A DNA stretch of 55,060 nt from Alphaproteobacteria bacterium (GCA_030426685.1 JAUHYC010000022.1:1-55060), one strand, 5' to 3'; positions 8,626 through 18,394 are shown, numbered from the stretch's first letter. Notes: generated by a model from the letters alone, not told the origin. A program made the numbers and translations.

Positions 8626-9002
8626 GACCGTGAGGCCTGAGCGTGCAAGTCACGCACCGCAGTCAGGACCTCGGTGTTCGAGAACGGCTTGGTCATGAAT
8701 CGGCTGACACCGGCCTGCTCGGCCATTTCCCGATCACGGGATTGTCCACGCGCGGTCAGCATCAGAACCGGCAGTTTTGTCATCTCATCATGTTCACGCA
8801 GATCGCGCAGCACGTCCATTCCGCTTTTTCCAGGCAACATCACATCCAGTATGACCAGATCGGGCCGGGCCGCCAGAATCACCTTCACCGCATCCGTACC
8901 TTCGGCATGCGTATCCACCTGCCATCCCTCGCGCGTCAGCAAAAACCGGATCGCCTCGGAGATGTTGGGCTCATCCTCGATCAACAGAACCTTGCGGCTC
9001 AT
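8622..9002 (-). CDS. Single-domain response regulator (CheY-like receiver)
   Basis: A 126-residue receiver domain with no output domain. Phospho-acceptor Asp53 lies in DLVILDVMLPGKSG, the acidic pair is in LIEDEP (about residues 10-11), the threonine is in MLTARG and the lysine is Lys105 in RFMTKPF. The ATG at 9002 follows a GGGGAGGG ribosome site and gives a normal receiver N-terminus; an earlier start at 9035 adds an unlikely leader. It is the first gene of the run with the small membrane protein, the symporter kinase and the FliM-like gene. Being output-free, it may act by protein contact, conceivably with the FliM-like protein as CheY does with FliM; this is inference. Confidence 0.93.
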   Translation of the reverse strand: MSRKVLLIEDEPNISEAIRFLLTREGWQVDTHAEGTDAVKVILAARPDLVILDVMLPGKSGMDVLRDLREHDEMTKLPVLMLTARGQSRDREMAEQAGVSRFMTKPFSNTEVLTAVRDLHAQASRS

Positions 9003-9080
9003 AATTTCAGTCCCTCCCCATGACCGGTTGCACATCCGGCCACCTGTCCCGTCCAGATTAAGCGCTGTCTCTGGACCCTG

Positions 9081-10376
9081 TCAAAACCCTTCGCTCAGGA
9101 TCGACGGCTCGCGTCGGGCGCTGCAATCGCGTTTGGGACAAATACGGCAACTCGCCCCCACGTGCGAGGCTGTCTCAGCCCGGCGCTCAACACCCTCTGC
9201 AGGGAGAACCAGCATGACAGAGCGGTAAACGGGATTGTCTCCAAACGCCTCGGTTGGTTGCGGCCAAGCGATGGCGAAACATTCGAATTCAGCCGCCGCT
9301 CGGCCCAGCTGCACGATCCGTTTGCGGATCGGTACCAATGGCCGGTTCAACGCAGTAAACAGCGGCCATAGCGGACAAGCCTCTCCATGGCGTGGCAGCG
9401 CAAAGCCCGGTACGGGCTTGTAGAACAAAACACTGCCCGAAGCGTCGCAGATCACCAGCCCCGCCGGACGCGTCAAAATCCCTTCGGGCAGAAAGGCAAG
9501 CCGCCGCAGCACCGTTGCCAAATCCACGGAAAACGCAGCCGCCAGTGCCAGCGGTTCGGGATCGGCAGCATTCAGCGCGGCACACACCTTATCCAATGGC
9601 ATGGCGCGCGCGTCCGCCGCATACAGGTCGAGCAATCCGGCAGCCACTTTCCTGGCCGCCGCCGACTCCAATCCGTCCAGGGGAATGTCCGATGTTTGGT
9701 CGCCCGACTCGATCTCGGGAAAATGGAACCCCTGTTCCGCAAAAAACGCCTCAACCGCGTCGAGCGGTATTCCCCGCAAGTCTCCCTGCCCCTCGCTGTC
9801 ATCCAGATACGTCACCAACGCTTTGGAGCTTTCTGCCAAACGCTCGGCATCCTGATGCAAATTTCGGTGAAAGCGGTCGCGCCACTTTGCTTCGATCTCA
9901 CCGGGCTCGGCCAAAATCGCCGCTGTCGAGCGGATGGCGGCGGCCGTCGACAGCACCTCATGCATCGAAGCCGCGAGATGGGGATCGTGAGTCAATCGGT
10001 CCGAGAGCGTTTCAACTGTACGCTCCAACGAGACCACCCGGCGATGCATTTGCGCCAGCACAGCGGACCAGCCGGGGAAACGCCCGGCAAACTCTTCAAG
10101 CCCGTCCACCTCGGCCTTCTGACCTACCGCATCCGCCGCCGCCTCGCGCAGGGCCGAAATCAATGTCTCTTCGATTCCCTGCGTCAGCAACGAGGGTTCG
10201 ACCGACAAGGCGCCCGCGATATCAACCAGCAACTTGCCCCCGATACGACGGCGATTGTGCTCGATCAGGTTCAGATAAGAGGCTGAAATCCCCACCTGCC
10301 GCGCAAGCTCTGCCTGCCGCAGCCCCGAGATTTGCCTCCTTTCACGTATCCGGCTGCCGGTCAGGGTATCTCGCAT
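9081..10376 (-). CDS. ScfR-type XRE regulator with DUF2083 domain
   Basis: A 431-residue transcriptional regulator. An XRE helix-turn-helix occupies residues 8-62 (RIRERRQISGLRQAELARQVGISASYLNLIEH, given here in outline). The remainder matches the ImmA/IrrE-like plus DUF2083 arrangement of the short-chain fatty acid regulators ScfR/RamB, which sense acyl-CoA state. A cysteine-rich C-terminus (CRICPKRDCSARREPS) is typical of the group. It is divergent from the PAS-LuxR gene at 10553, and the 176-base gap holds a candidate operator. Targets in this organism are not shown by the sequence; acetate or propionate metabolism is the family expectation. Confidence 0.85.
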   Translation of the reverse strand: MRDTLTGSRIRERRQISGLRQAELARQVGISASYLNLIEHNRRRIGGKLLVDIAGALSVEPSLLTQGIEETLISALREAAADAVGQKAEVDGLEEFAGRFPGWSAVLAQMHRRVVSLERTVETLSDRLTHDPHLAASMHEVLSTAAAIRSTAAILAEPGEIEAKWRDRFHRNLHQDAERLAESSKALVTYLDDSEGQGDLRGIPLDAVEAFFAEQGFHFPEIESGDQTSDIPLDGLESAAARKVAAGLLDLYAADARAMPLDKVCAALNAADPEPLALAAAFSVDLATVLRRLAFLPEGILTRPAGLVICDASGSVLFYKPVPGFALPRHGEACPLWPLFTALNRPLVPIRKRIVQLGRAAAEFECFAIAWPQPTEAFGDNPVYRSVMLVLPAEGVERRAETASHVGASCRICPKRDCSARREPSILSEGF

Positions 10377-10471
10377 TGCTTTAACGCCTTTGGCTGTGTC
10401 ACTTCACTTTTCAGATTTACCTTGTGTTTTGTACCTGTTGGAATGACTTTTTCAAAGCACATTTACAGCAT

Positions 10472-10489
10472 TGACAGTTGCCGCTGTCA
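10472..10489. promoter_or_regulatory. Inverted repeat in the divergent ScfR/LuxR interval
   Basis: TGACAG, six bases, CTGTCA form a perfect dyad with arms at 10472-10477 and 10484-10489. It is 64 bases before the LuxR-type start at 10553 and about 95 bases from the ScfR-type start. The placement suits an operator for either regulator. No binding-motif match is claimed. Confidence 0.35.
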
Positions 10490-10552
10490 GAAACCAACCA
10501 ATCCCATCGCCTGCCCCTTCTCTTTCCCCGCAATACGCGTCACCATAGGTAT

Positions 10553-11089
10553 ATGAGCGATCCCGCCTTCGAATATGCCCCTATCGGTCTTGTCGAGCTT
10601 GAAAACCGCATCATCCGTCGCTGCAACCTGCAATTTGCGCGCACGTTTGGCGGGGATGAGGGCGATTATCGCAACATGCCTCTGCTGCACCTCTATCCCT
10701 CGGTCGCCGACTGGGAGCGGATCGGCGCGCGCAGCCTGCAGGTGATGCGCGACACCGGGTACTATACCGACGAGCGGGTGATGCGACGGCGCGATGGAGG
10801 CTTGTTCTGGTGCCGTGCACGAGGTCGGTCTCTGACACCGGACGATCCGTTCCGCCACGGAATCTGGAGCTTTTCAGACATCTCGGAGGAGCGCCCGCTG
10901 GTCGAACTGACAACCCGCGAACGCGAGGTCGCAATCCTGTCGTGCCGGGGGCTGTCAGCGAAGGAGATCGGCGTCGAACTGGGCCTGAGCTACCGCACGA
11001 TCGAGGCCTATCGCGCCCGACTGCTTGAAAAATACGGGGCCCGAAAACTGCCGGAACTGGTGGCAAAACTGTCGGGAACGCCGTTGTAA
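10553..11089 (+). CDS. PAS domain / LuxR-type helix-turn-helix regulator
   Basis: A 178-residue regulator. Residues 1-115 resemble a PAS domain (APIGLVELENRIIRRCNLQFARTFG region, then RRRDGGLFWCRARGRSL). Residues 120-178 form a GerE/LuxR helix-turn-helix with TTREREVAILSCRGLSAKEI and GLSYRTIEAYR. No receiver domain is present, so the PAS part probably senses a small ligand or redox state. The ATG at 10553 is chosen because the PAS fold begins there; the open frame extends to 10478 without PAS-like sequence. It is divergent from the ScfR-type gene and lies 150 bases upstream of accB. Confidence 0.83.
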   Translation: MSDPAFEYAPIGLVELENRIIRRCNLQFARTFGGDEGDYRNMPLLHLYPSVADWERIGARSLQVMRDTGYYTDERVMRRRDGGLFWCRARGRSLTPDDPFRHGIWSFSDISEERPLVELTTREREVAILSCRGLSAKEIGVELGLSYRTIEAYRARLLEKYGARKLPELVAKLSGTPL

Positions 11090-11239
11090 TCGAAACAACG
11101 CTCGAAAATTACGCAAAAACCCCCATTTGACAGGCTCAGACGGCGCTTTTCATGGCCGACCGCATGGCTTATAACCCTGCGTAATCAGACCAAGCCCGCA
11201 GAAAACAGACGGGCCATAGGGGAACCTTCGAGGACACTC

Positions 11240-11734
11240 ATGACAGATACCAAACACGAAGCGGATGTCGCGTTTATCAAGGCACTGGCTGAACTCCTGC
11301 GCGAAAATGACCTGACCGAACTGCAGGTCAAGCGCGAATATGGCGATGACGACAGCCTGAATGTGCGCGTCAGCCGCGCGATTCAGGCCGCTGCCGCCCC
11401 GGTTCAGGTTGCCGTACCTGCAGCAGCCCCCGCGCCCGCAGCCGTTCCCGCTCCGGCCGCAGCCGAAGCGCCTGCCGCGATGGACGATCCGGCCAGCCAC
11501 CCGGGTGCGGTAACCTCGCCCATGGTCGGCACCGTTTACATGCAGCCCGAACCCGGCGCACCCGAGTTCATCAGCGTTGGTGCCTCGGTGTCCGAAGGCG
11601 ACACGCTGCTGATCGTCGAAGCGATGAAAACCATGAACCACATCCACGCGCCCAAATCGGGCACTATCAAGCGCATTCTGGTCGGTGATGGCGACGCCGT
11701 GGAATTCGGCACCCCTCTGGTCATTGTTGAGTAA
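11240..11734 (+). CDS. accB: Biotin carboxyl carrier protein of acetyl-CoA carboxylase
   Basis: A 164-residue cytoplasmic carrier subunit. The C-terminal biotinyl domain holds the biotin attachment site EAMKTMN with Lys130. The N-terminal helix (residues 1-50) is followed by a flexible Ala/Pro linker (about 51-80), as expected for AccB. Start at 11240 has GAGGACACTC upstream. It carries carboxybiotin between AccC and AccDA to make malonyl-CoA for fatty acid synthesis. accC follows nine bases downstream in one operon. The 150 bases upstream contain a TTGACA at 11127-11132, but I could not match it to a clear -10. Confidence 0.97.
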   Translation: MTDTKHEADVAFIKALAELLRENDLTELQVKREYGDDDSLNVRVSRAIQAAAAPVQVAVPAAAPAPAAVPAPAAAEAPAAMDDPASHPGAVTSPMVGTVYMQPEPGAPEFISVGASVSEGDTLLIVEAMKTMNHIHAPKSGTIKRILVGDGDAVEFGTPLVIVE

Positions 11735-11743
11735 GGCGGGCCC

Positions 11744-13093
11744 ATGTTCGACAAGATCCTGATTGCCAACCGAGGCGAGATCGCCCTGCGGGTCATCCGT
11801 GCCGCGCAAGAGATGGGAATTAAGACGGTCGCCGTCCACTCCACCGCCGACAGCGACGCGATGCATGTGCGTATGGCTGACGAATCGGTCTGCATCGGTC
11901 CGGCGCCCAGCCCGCAAAGCTATCTGTCGGTGCCCGCGATCATCTCGGCCTGCGAAATCACGGGCGCACAGGCAATCCACCCCGGCTATGGCTTCCTGTC
12001 CGAGAATGCCGAGTTCGTGCAGATCGTCGAAGACCACGGCATAACCTTCATCGGCCCCACCGCAGAACATATCCGCGTCATGGGCGACAAGATCACCGCC
12101 AAGGACACGATGAAGGAATTGGGCGTGCCCTGCGTTCCGGGTTCGGACGGTGGTGTGCCTACTCTGGCCGAGGCCAAGCGCATCGGCGAAGAGTTCGGCT
12201 ATCCGGTCATCATCAAGGCCACTGCCGGTGGTGGCGGTCGCGGCATGAAAGTCGCGATGACCGCCGACGAGATGGAAAGCGCCTTCATGACCGCGCGCGC
12301 CGAGGGCAAGGCCGCCTTTGGCAATGACGAGGTCTATATCGAGAAATACCTGACCACGCCGCGCCATATCGAAATTCAGGTCTTTGGTGACGGAAAGGGC
12401 AAAGCGGTGCATCTGGGTGAACGCGACTGCTCGCTGCAGCGCCGCCATCAGAAAGTGTTTGAAGAGGCCCCCGGCCCCTGCATCACGCCGGAAGAACGCG
12501 CCAGAATCGGTAAGATCTGTGCCGACGCGGTTGCCAAGATCAACTATATCGGCGCGGGCACGATCGAGTTTCTGTACGAGAACGGCGAGTTCTACTTCAT
12601 CGAGATGAACACCCGCCTGCAGGTTGAGCACCCCGTCACCGAAGGCATTTTTGGTGTCGATCTGGTGCGCGAACAGATCCTTGTCGCAGCAGGTGAACCG
12701 ATGTCATTCGGTCAGGACGATCTGGTGATCAACGGCCACGCCATCGAAGTTCGGATCAATGCGGAAAAACTGCCCAACTTCTCGCCCTGCCCGGGCAAGA
12801 TCACGGCCTATCACGCGCCTGGCGGACTTGGTGTGCGGATGGATTCAGCACTGTACGACGGGTACGCGATCCCGCCCTACTACGACTCGCTAATTGCCAA
12901 GCTAATCGTTCAGGGGCGCGACCGGGACGAGGCATTGGCGCGCCTGAACCGTGCGCTGGGTGAGTTGATCGTTGATGGCATCGACACCACCGTGCCCTTG
13001 TTTCACGCCCTGCTGCAAGAGCCTGACATCCACAGCGGAGACTACAATATCCACTGGTTGGAGAAATGGCTTGCGGAGAACATGGCCCAATAA
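11744..13093 (+). CDS. accC: Acetyl-CoA carboxylase biotin carboxylase subunit
   Basis: A 449-residue ATP-grasp enzyme that carboxylates biotin on AccB using bicarbonate and ATP. It shows the N-terminal [20 protein letters not shown], the glycine-rich ATP loop [12 protein letters not shown], the metal/bicarbonate region [14 protein letters not shown] and a C-terminal biotin carboxylase domain. Length is that of the family. It is cotranscribed with accB nine bases upstream. A long GC-rich stem follows its stop (13100-13129) before aat. Nothing unusual is seen. Confidence 0.98.
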   Translation: MFDKILIANRGEIALRVIRAAQEMGIKTVAVHSTADSDAMHVRMADESVCIGPAPSPQSYLSVPAIISACEITGAQAIHPGYGFLSENAEFVQIVEDHGITFIGPTAEHIRVMGDKITAKDTMKELGVPCVPGSDGGVPTLAEAKRIGEEFGYPVIIKATAGGGGRGMKVAMTADEMESAFMTARAEGKAAFGNDEVYIEKYLTTPRHIEIQVFGDGKGKAVHLGERDCSLQRRHQKVFEEAPGPCITPEERARIGKICADAVAKINYIGAGTIEFLYENGEFYFIEMNTRLQVEHPVTEGIFGVDLVREQILVAAGEPMSFGQDDLVINGHAIEVRINAEKLPNFSPCPGKITAYHAPGGLGVRMDSALYDGYAIPPYYDSLIAKLIVQGRDRDEALARLNRALGELIVDGIDTTVPLFHALLQEPDIHSGDYNIHWLEKWLAENMAQ

Positions 13094-13099
13094 GCTATT

Positions 13100-13129
13100 G
13101 GGACCGGATGGGTTGCGCCCACCGGTCCC
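13100..13129. terminator. Hairpin after accC
   Basis: GGGACCGG (13100-13107) pairs perfectly with CCGGTCCC (13122-13129); an inner TGGG/CCCA pair extends the stem around TTGCG. There is no T-run, so this may be a weak or factor-dependent terminator or an RNA-stabilising stem between accC and aat. Confidence 0.55.
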
Positions 13130-13141
13130 GGCGCATTTGAA

Positions 13142-13774
13142 ATGAGCCTTTCACCCGAACTTCTGCTCCATGGGTATTCCATCGGTATATTTCCGATGGC
13201 CGAACATCGCGATGATCCCGAACTGTTCTGGGTCGATCCAAAGTTCCGGGGCGTGTTCCCGCTGGACGGCTTCCACATCTCGCGCAGCCTGGCGCGGCGC
13301 ATTCGGTCATGTGGGTACAGGATCACCATCGATCAGGATTTTGCAGGTGTTGTCGACGGTTGTGCCGACCGGGCAGATACCTGGATCAATCCCGAGCTTC
13401 GCAGACTGTATGGCGCGTTGCAGCAAAGCGGTCATGCCCATTCACTAGAAGTGTGGGAGGGCACGACGCTGGTCGGCGGGGTATTCGGTATAGTTCTGGG
13501 CGCAGCTTTCTTCGGTGAAAGCATGTTTTCACGTCGCACGGATGCGTCGAAAATCGGGCTTGCCTATCTGGTTGACCGATTGCGTCAGACCGGGTTCACC
13601 CTGTTCGACACACAGTTTATCACGGCGCATCTGGCCTCATTGGGGGCCATCGAAATTCCGCGCGCGATATATCATTCCGAACTGAATCAAGCCCTTGACG
13701 CCAGTGCGGATTTCACAACCGAACTGGAGCAGTCACCTCAGGGCGTGATACAGCGGATCACCCAGACATCATAG
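13142..13774 (+). CDS. aat: Leucyl/phenylalanyl-tRNA-protein transferase
   Basis: A 210-residue cytoplasmic enzyme that adds Leu or Phe from aminoacyl-tRNA to N-terminal Arg or Lys, marking proteins for ClpS-ClpAP degradation. Diagnostic segments are the WVDPKFRGVFPLDGFHISRS-type motif near residue 37, HSLEVWEG, the FGESMFSRRTDASKIGL block, and LFDTQFITAHLASLGA. It starts 48 bases after accC. Its last 37 bases overlap the antisense end of the DUF2155 gene, an arrangement I recall as common in related genomes. clpX and clpP lie a little further right, but clpA/clpS are not in the window. Confidence 0.96.
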   Translation: MSLSPELLLHGYSIGIFPMAEHRDDPELFWVDPKFRGVFPLDGFHISRSLARRIRSCGYRITIDQDFAGVVDGCADRADTWINPELRRLYGALQQSGHAHSLEVWEGTTLVGGVFGIVLGAAFFGESMFSRRTDASKIGLAYLVDRLRQTGFTLFDTQFITAHLASLGAIEIPRAIYHSELNQALDASADFTTELEQSPQGVIQRITQTS

Positions 13775-14097
13775 CGCGCATGATCCAGAGCATTCAGTGC
13801 CGGTGAGGTTGCAATCATCCAACCATCAAACAGTTGCTGGGCCTTGCCCTGTTCCCAAATGGTCAGATAGGCAAAGGCGTCACCCGTCGGGTTTTCCGCC
13901 GGATAGCGGCAATCGCCCAGAGCGACATCCAGACCGAACACCGTTGCGGTCTGCCCGTTCTGCACCTCAACATCGACGGTTTGCCCACTCACCTTGTCGA
14001 GCCCGCGCAACATCGCACCGGGACCGGATTCGACCTTTTGCTGCGCAGCCACCCCGCCTGCGGTCACCAGCAACGCGATCAGGGCTGCGCGGATCAT
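13738..14097 (-). CDS. DUF2155 domain-containing secreted protein
   Basis: A 119-residue protein with a cleavable signal peptide (MIRAALIALLVTAGGVAA, cleavage near AAQQ). The mature part matches DUF2155: LDKVSGQTVDVEVQNGQT, FGLDVALGDCRYP with one conserved Cys, FDGWMIATSPALNALDHA and a terminal VWVIRC. It should be periplasmic. Its start overlaps the stop of the MlaD gene (ATGA), and its 3' end overlaps aat on the opposite strand by 37 bases. Function is unknown; association with MlaD suggests envelope upkeep. Confidence 0.88.
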   Translation of the reverse strand: MIRAALIALLVTAGGVAAQQKVESGPGAMLRGLDKVSGQTVDVEVQNGQTATVFGLDVALGDCRYPAENPTGDAFAYLTIWEQGKAQQLFDGWMIATSPALNALDHARYDVWVIRCITP

Positions 14098-14546
14098 TCG
14101 CTGCCATCTCCGGCAACGAATTTGACCAGCAGTGAAATCAGGCTGACCGCACCCTGCGTGTCCTCGATCTCATCACCCGCCTCGAAATAGAACGGAGACC
14201 CGCCGGGCATAACCTCGACAAAATTTCCGCCCAACAACCCCTCGGATGAAATCACGATGGCGCTGTCATCCGGGATTTGGATTCCATCCGCTACGGAAAA
14301 TCGCGTATCGGCGCGATAAGTGTCGGCATTCAGGGTGACGTTTGTTACGGTCCCGATCTTGACCCCGGCAAGGCGCACATCGGTGCCGACCCCGACACCT
14401 TCGAGGGATCGGAACGACGCGCCCAGCTCGTATCCCGCGCGGGTCTGTGACAAGCCTGTGGACTGGCTGGCATAAACGCCAAACGCAATAGCACAGGCCA
14501 GCACGACGCCGCCGACAATTACTTCGGTTTTTGTATGAGCAGACAT
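14094..14546 (-). CDS. mlaD: MlaD family outer-membrane lipid asymmetry protein
   Basis: A 150-residue protein with a single N-terminal membrane anchor (residues 9-27) and a periplasmic MCE domain (about 38-118), seen as GYELGASFRSLEGVGVGTDVRLAGVKIG in outline and SSEGLLGGNFVEV. MlaD hexamers bind phospholipids for transport between the membranes. The usual mlaE/mlaF partners are not adjacent, so they must be elsewhere. It sits in a tight minus-strand run between the NDUFA12-type gene (12 bases) and the DUF2155 gene (overlap). The cluster order is one I associate with alphaproteobacteria. Confidence 0.92.
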   Translation of the reverse strand: MSAHTKTEVIVGGVVLACAIAFGVYASQSTGLSQTRAGYELGASFRSLEGVGVGTDVRLAGVKIGTVTNVTLNADTYRADTRFSVADGIQIPDDSAIVISSEGLLGGNFVEVMPGGSPFYFEAGDEIEDTQGAVSLISLLVKFVAGDGSE

Positions 14547-14557
14547 CTATTTACCGC

Positions 14558-14941
14558 CTATTCCGGGCTCCACGCCTCGTAATCCGAACGTTCAACCGGA
14601 TCGGCGCGACGCAGAGACCCCGCTGGCGCGTAGGCAAGCGCGGTACCTGTCAGGTTTTCCTGATGCGGTTTTTCCCAGGACTTGTGCGCCAGAGGTTTAT
14701 CGGTCGGCGGTTCATCCCATGTGCGATGCAGCCAGCCATGCCAATCCGGGTCGATCCGGCTGGCCTCGGCCTCGCCGTTGAATATCACCCAGCGTTTGCT
14801 GTCATCGGCAGTGCGATAGAACACATTGCCTTCGTTGTCTTCACCGACTTTAACACCCTTGCGAGCGGTGAAAATCTGCGTGTTCAGGGTGGCCCCGTTC
14901 CACCAGGTCACGGCCCGCAATAGACTGTTCAGGATACCCAT
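14558..14941 (-). CDS. NDUFA12-type NADH:ubiquinone oxidoreductase accessory subunit
   Basis: A 127-residue protein of the NDUFA12 family, a complex I supernumerary subunit shared by mitochondria and alphaproteobacteria. Visible landmarks are [28 protein letters not shown] in outline, YYR-like [32 protein letters not shown] in outline, and the PP-rich C-terminus with YEAWSPE. It acts on the cytoplasmic arm of complex I at the inner membrane. It opens the minus-strand run with mlaD and the DUF2155 gene; the nuo operon is not in the window. Confidence 0.93.
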   Translation of the reverse strand: MGILNSLLRAVTWWNGATLNTQIFTARKGVKVGEDNEGNVFYRTADDSKRWVIFNGEAEASRIDPDWHGWLHRTWDEPPTDKPLAHKSWEKPHQENLTGTALAYAPAGSLRRADPVERSDYEAWSPE

Positions 14942-15020
14942 CGGTTGCCTCCGGCATTTCTGTTCCCGCAGATATGGACCAAAGGCTCGCCAAGGTCCAG
15001 TGCAACTAGGGCCGCACCTG

Positions 15021-15395
15021 CTAATCCGGCAAAACTGCGGTCACTTCGATTTCGATGCGGTCCTCTGGGGTTATGAGATCGCATTCGGTCACTGTCGCCG
15101 CCGGAGGGTTGGCACCAAATGCTTCAACCAACAGAGGCCAACACAAGTCAAATTCGCTCATGTCGGGGAGGTAATAGTTCACACGGACCACATGCGCGAA
15201 ATCCGTCCCAGCCTCAGCCAGCGCTTTTCCAATGGCATCCAGAGCAGATTTGCACTGCCCGACAATATCTTTGGGAATGTCGTCACCCTGCGCACAGGTT
15301 CCGGCAACAAAGACAAACCCATTCGCAACAACGGCGCGGCAGTAGCCGACTTTGGCCTCGTATTCTCCGCCTGACGAAATACGTTTGATCATCAT
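15021..15395 (-). CDS. Rid family protein (RidA-like)
   Basis: A 124-residue YjgF/YER057c/UK114-fold protein, probably trimeric and cytoplasmic. The family pattern is visible as [45 protein letters not shown] and the C-terminal [12 protein letters not shown] with the arginine used by RidA to bind imine/enamine carboxylates. The usual NPxxRP-like core is changed to [10 protein letters not shown], so it may be a Rid subfamily other than true RidA. The start at 15395 or 15392 (ATG ATG) follows GGGGGT. It stands alone, 63 bases beyond clpX, with the clpX terminator in between. Confidence 0.88.
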   Translation of the reverse strand: MMIKRISSGGEYEAKVGYCRAVVANGFVFVAGTCAQGDDIPKDIVGQCKSALDAIGKALAEAGTDFAHVVRVNYYLPDMSEFDLCWPLLVEAFGANPPAATVTECDLITPEDRIEIEVTAVLPD

Positions 15396-15413
15396 AATGA
15401 CCCCCATAAGAAA

Positions 15414-15437
15414 ACGGCGCGGTCAGTGCCGCGCCGT
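15414..15437 (-). terminator. Rho-independent terminator of clpX
   Basis: ACGGCGCGG and CCGCGCCGT form a 9-bp perfect stem with a 6-base loop. Read on the minus strand it is followed by TTTTCTTAT. It begins 22 bases beyond the clpX stop, and the Rid gene starts just past it. Confidence 0.8.
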
Positions 15438-15458
15438 GATTGCTAAAACGGTTTGAAC

Positions 15459-16724
<1,266 letters not shown>

Positions 16725-16855
16725 ACTTTACCCCTCGGGCTCCGTCTCAGGGCCCCTCAGGGCCGCGCTTGCCGTATATGCCTGCAGCTTAGGCCAGCAC
16801 TCTGGCGGCTACAATCTCAAAATCGATCCGCTCGCTGAAGCGCGCGGTTTCATAC

Positions 16856-17488
16856 TCAGTCGTCTTCGCCATCTATTTTGGCGCGGTTCTCGACGATTTC
16901 GTCGATGTGACCCCATTCCTTGGCCTCTTCCGGGCTCATGAAATTGTCACGATCCAGCGCCTTTTCAACAGCCTTTTTGGTCTGCCCGGTATGACGAACG
17001 TAGATATCATACAGGCGATCCTTCAGCTTTTGCGTCTCGGCCGCGTGGATCATGATATCGCTGGCCTGGCCCTGATACCCGCCGCTGGGCTGATGCACCA
17101 TGATACGGCTATTGGGCAGCGAAAAGCGCATTCCCGTCTCGCCACCGGCCAGCAGAACCGACCCCATCGAGGCCGCCTGACCAATCACCAAAGTGGAACA
17201 TTTCGGCTTGATATACTGCATTGTATCGTAAATCGACAGGCCGCTGGTCACGACACCACCCGGCGAGTTGATGTAGATCGATATCTCTTTGCTGGGGTTT
17301 TCCGCCTCAAGATGCAGCAGCTGCGCGACGACCAGATGGCTCATGCCGTCATGGATCGGACCGTTGATAAAAATGATCCGCTCTTTCAGAAGGCGCGAGA
17401 AAATATCATATGCGCGCTCACCCCGGCTGGTCTGTTCGACGACCATGGGGACGAGCGTGTTCATGTAGGTGTCAACTGGATCGAACAT
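16856..17488 (-). CDS. clpP: ATP-dependent Clp protease proteolytic subunit ClpP
   Basis: A 210-residue serine peptidase forming the tetradecameric ClpP chamber. The catalytic triad is visible as Ser107 (GQAASMGS), His132 (MVHQPSGG) and Asp181 (DRDNFMS). The N-terminal [20 protein letters not shown] begins with a propeptide-like segment typical of the family. It is upstream of clpX in the same direction. The C-terminal [13 protein letters not shown] is acidic. Nothing abnormal is seen. Confidence 0.98.
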   Translation of the reverse strand: MFDPVDTYMNTLVPMVVEQTSRGERAYDIFSRLLKERIIFINGPIHDGMSHLVVAQLLHLEAENPSKEISIYINSPGGVVTSGLSIYDTMQYIKPKCSTLVIGQAASMGSVLLAGGETGMRFSLPNSRIMVHQPSGGYQGQASDIMIHAAETQKLKDRLYDIYVRHTGQTKKAVEKALDRDNFMSPEEAKEWGHIDEIVENRAKIDGEDD

Positions 17489-17815
17489 TCGGAACCTGCC
17501 TGCTTTGCTGTGGATCGGGACGCTACCCGAATAAGAGTTACCCGAGTCTTAGTGCCGCCATCGGGGGGCTGCAAGGGGGGCCAGAGTTTCATCACCGTTC
17601 ACCACCTCGGGAGTGTCCGCCTGTCGAAAAGCAATCACGGGTACACCCCGCATGCGTGCTCGACAAATCACGCCAATTTGATCCGCGATTGTTAGGGAAA
17701 GACGCCCAATTTCCACATCAAAATACATCTCCGCCCAAATGAGCTCAGGCTGTTTCGGCGTATCGCGGTGCTCGCCGGGAATTCGAATATGGCTATCTCT
17801 CAGTAAACTAGGGAA
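17489..17815. other. Intergenic region between clpP and the broken ArsR-type gene
   Basis: About 327 bases without a supportable gene. A minus-strand open frame (17549-18088) covers it, but it has no good ribosome site and no recognised domain, and it runs antisense into the pseudogene. The clpP promoter should lie here. I see no strong dyad or terminator. Confidence 0.4.
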
Positions 17816-18130
17816 ATGTCGCCCGGCGATCTGGAACGGCGGGTTGAAAATGCAACGCGGGCAACGAATTTCCAGAAAGCAATCTGCCATGAAGGGCGCC
17901 TTATGATTCTGAGTCTCCTCGTCCCGGGCAAAAAATCGGTGACTGAACTGGAGCGTCTTCTGTCGGCCCGTCAGGCTGCGGTATCGCAGCAGATGTCGCC
18001 CCTGAGTTTCGATGGGCTGGTCGTGCCCGGGCGCGAGGGTAAGGCGATCTAATACCAACTGGCGGACAACCGCCCGGTCCGAATGCAAGCGTTGGTTTAT
18101 GAGCTGTTTTGTGGCCCTGACTCACCCTGA
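17816..18130 (+). pseudogene. Broken SqrR/BigR-like ArsR-family repressor
   Basis: Codons 1-78 read as a winged-helix ArsR regulator: KAICHEGRLMIL, GKKSVTELERLL, SARQAAVSQQ and DGLVVPGREGKAI. Codon 79 (18050-18052) is TAA. The same frame then continues with YQLADNRPVR and VYELFCG up to a TGA at 18128-18130, exactly the C-terminus expected of the family, so a YY pair has become stop-Y. SqrR and BigR use two cysteines 66 residues apart; here the distal one remains (Cys99, past the stop) but the proximal position is Ser33. The segment QQMSPLSFDG also departs from the usual QQLARLRxDG. The gene therefore looks decayed. Its likely former target is the sulfide operon at 2267-4453, by inference. Confidence 0.82.
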
Positions 18131-18244
18131 TCAACGACGCATTTCGCTGTAATGCAGATGCTTGCGCGGGTTCAGCCCAAAACCTGTGGCGATGTTTTGC
18201 CAAAGCTGCTAATCAATACGAAACAAGCACTTAAGGAGACACAA

Positions 18245-18382
18245 ATGATCCGCGCGTTCATGATTGTTCTGGCACTGTTCACCCTGACCGCCTGCGAAAC
18301 CGCAAAAGGTGCAGGCAAAGATATCGAAAAGGCAGGGGATGCCATTCAGGGCGCTGCTGAAGACGTTCAGGAAAACATCTGA
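18245..18382 (+). CDS. Entericidin A/B family small lipoprotein
   Basis: A 45-residue protein. The signal peptide MIRAFMIVLALFTLTAC ends in the lipobox LTAC, so Cys17 is lipidated and the mature protein is only about 29 residues, ETAKGAGKDIEKAGDAIQ and an acidic tail. This matches the entericidin/EcnAB pattern, whose original members form a toxin/antidote lipoprotein pair; solitary copies are widespread and of unclear role. A GGAGACACAA ribosome site decides the start at 18245. A small stem (18395-18410) follows the stop. Confidence 0.88.
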   Translation: MIRAFMIVLALFTLTACETAKGAGKDIEKAGDAIQGAAEDVQENI

Positions 18383-18394
18383 TCCTGACGGTAT

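Noticed and set aside
9387..10384. Two long plus-strand frames opposite the ScfR-type gene
   Set aside because: Both are antisense to a clear regulator gene and are rich in Arg and Pro, as shadows usually are.
11150..12631. 493-codon minus-strand frame rich in Asp, Gly and His
   Set aside because: It is the antisense shadow of accB and accC, which are unmistakable; such frames arise from GC-rich codon bias.
17549..18088. 179-codon minus-strand frame next to clpP
   Set aside because: It runs antisense through the ArsR-like pseudogene, lacks a usable ribosome site and shows no known motif. The C-terminal part looks protein-like but cannot be supported.
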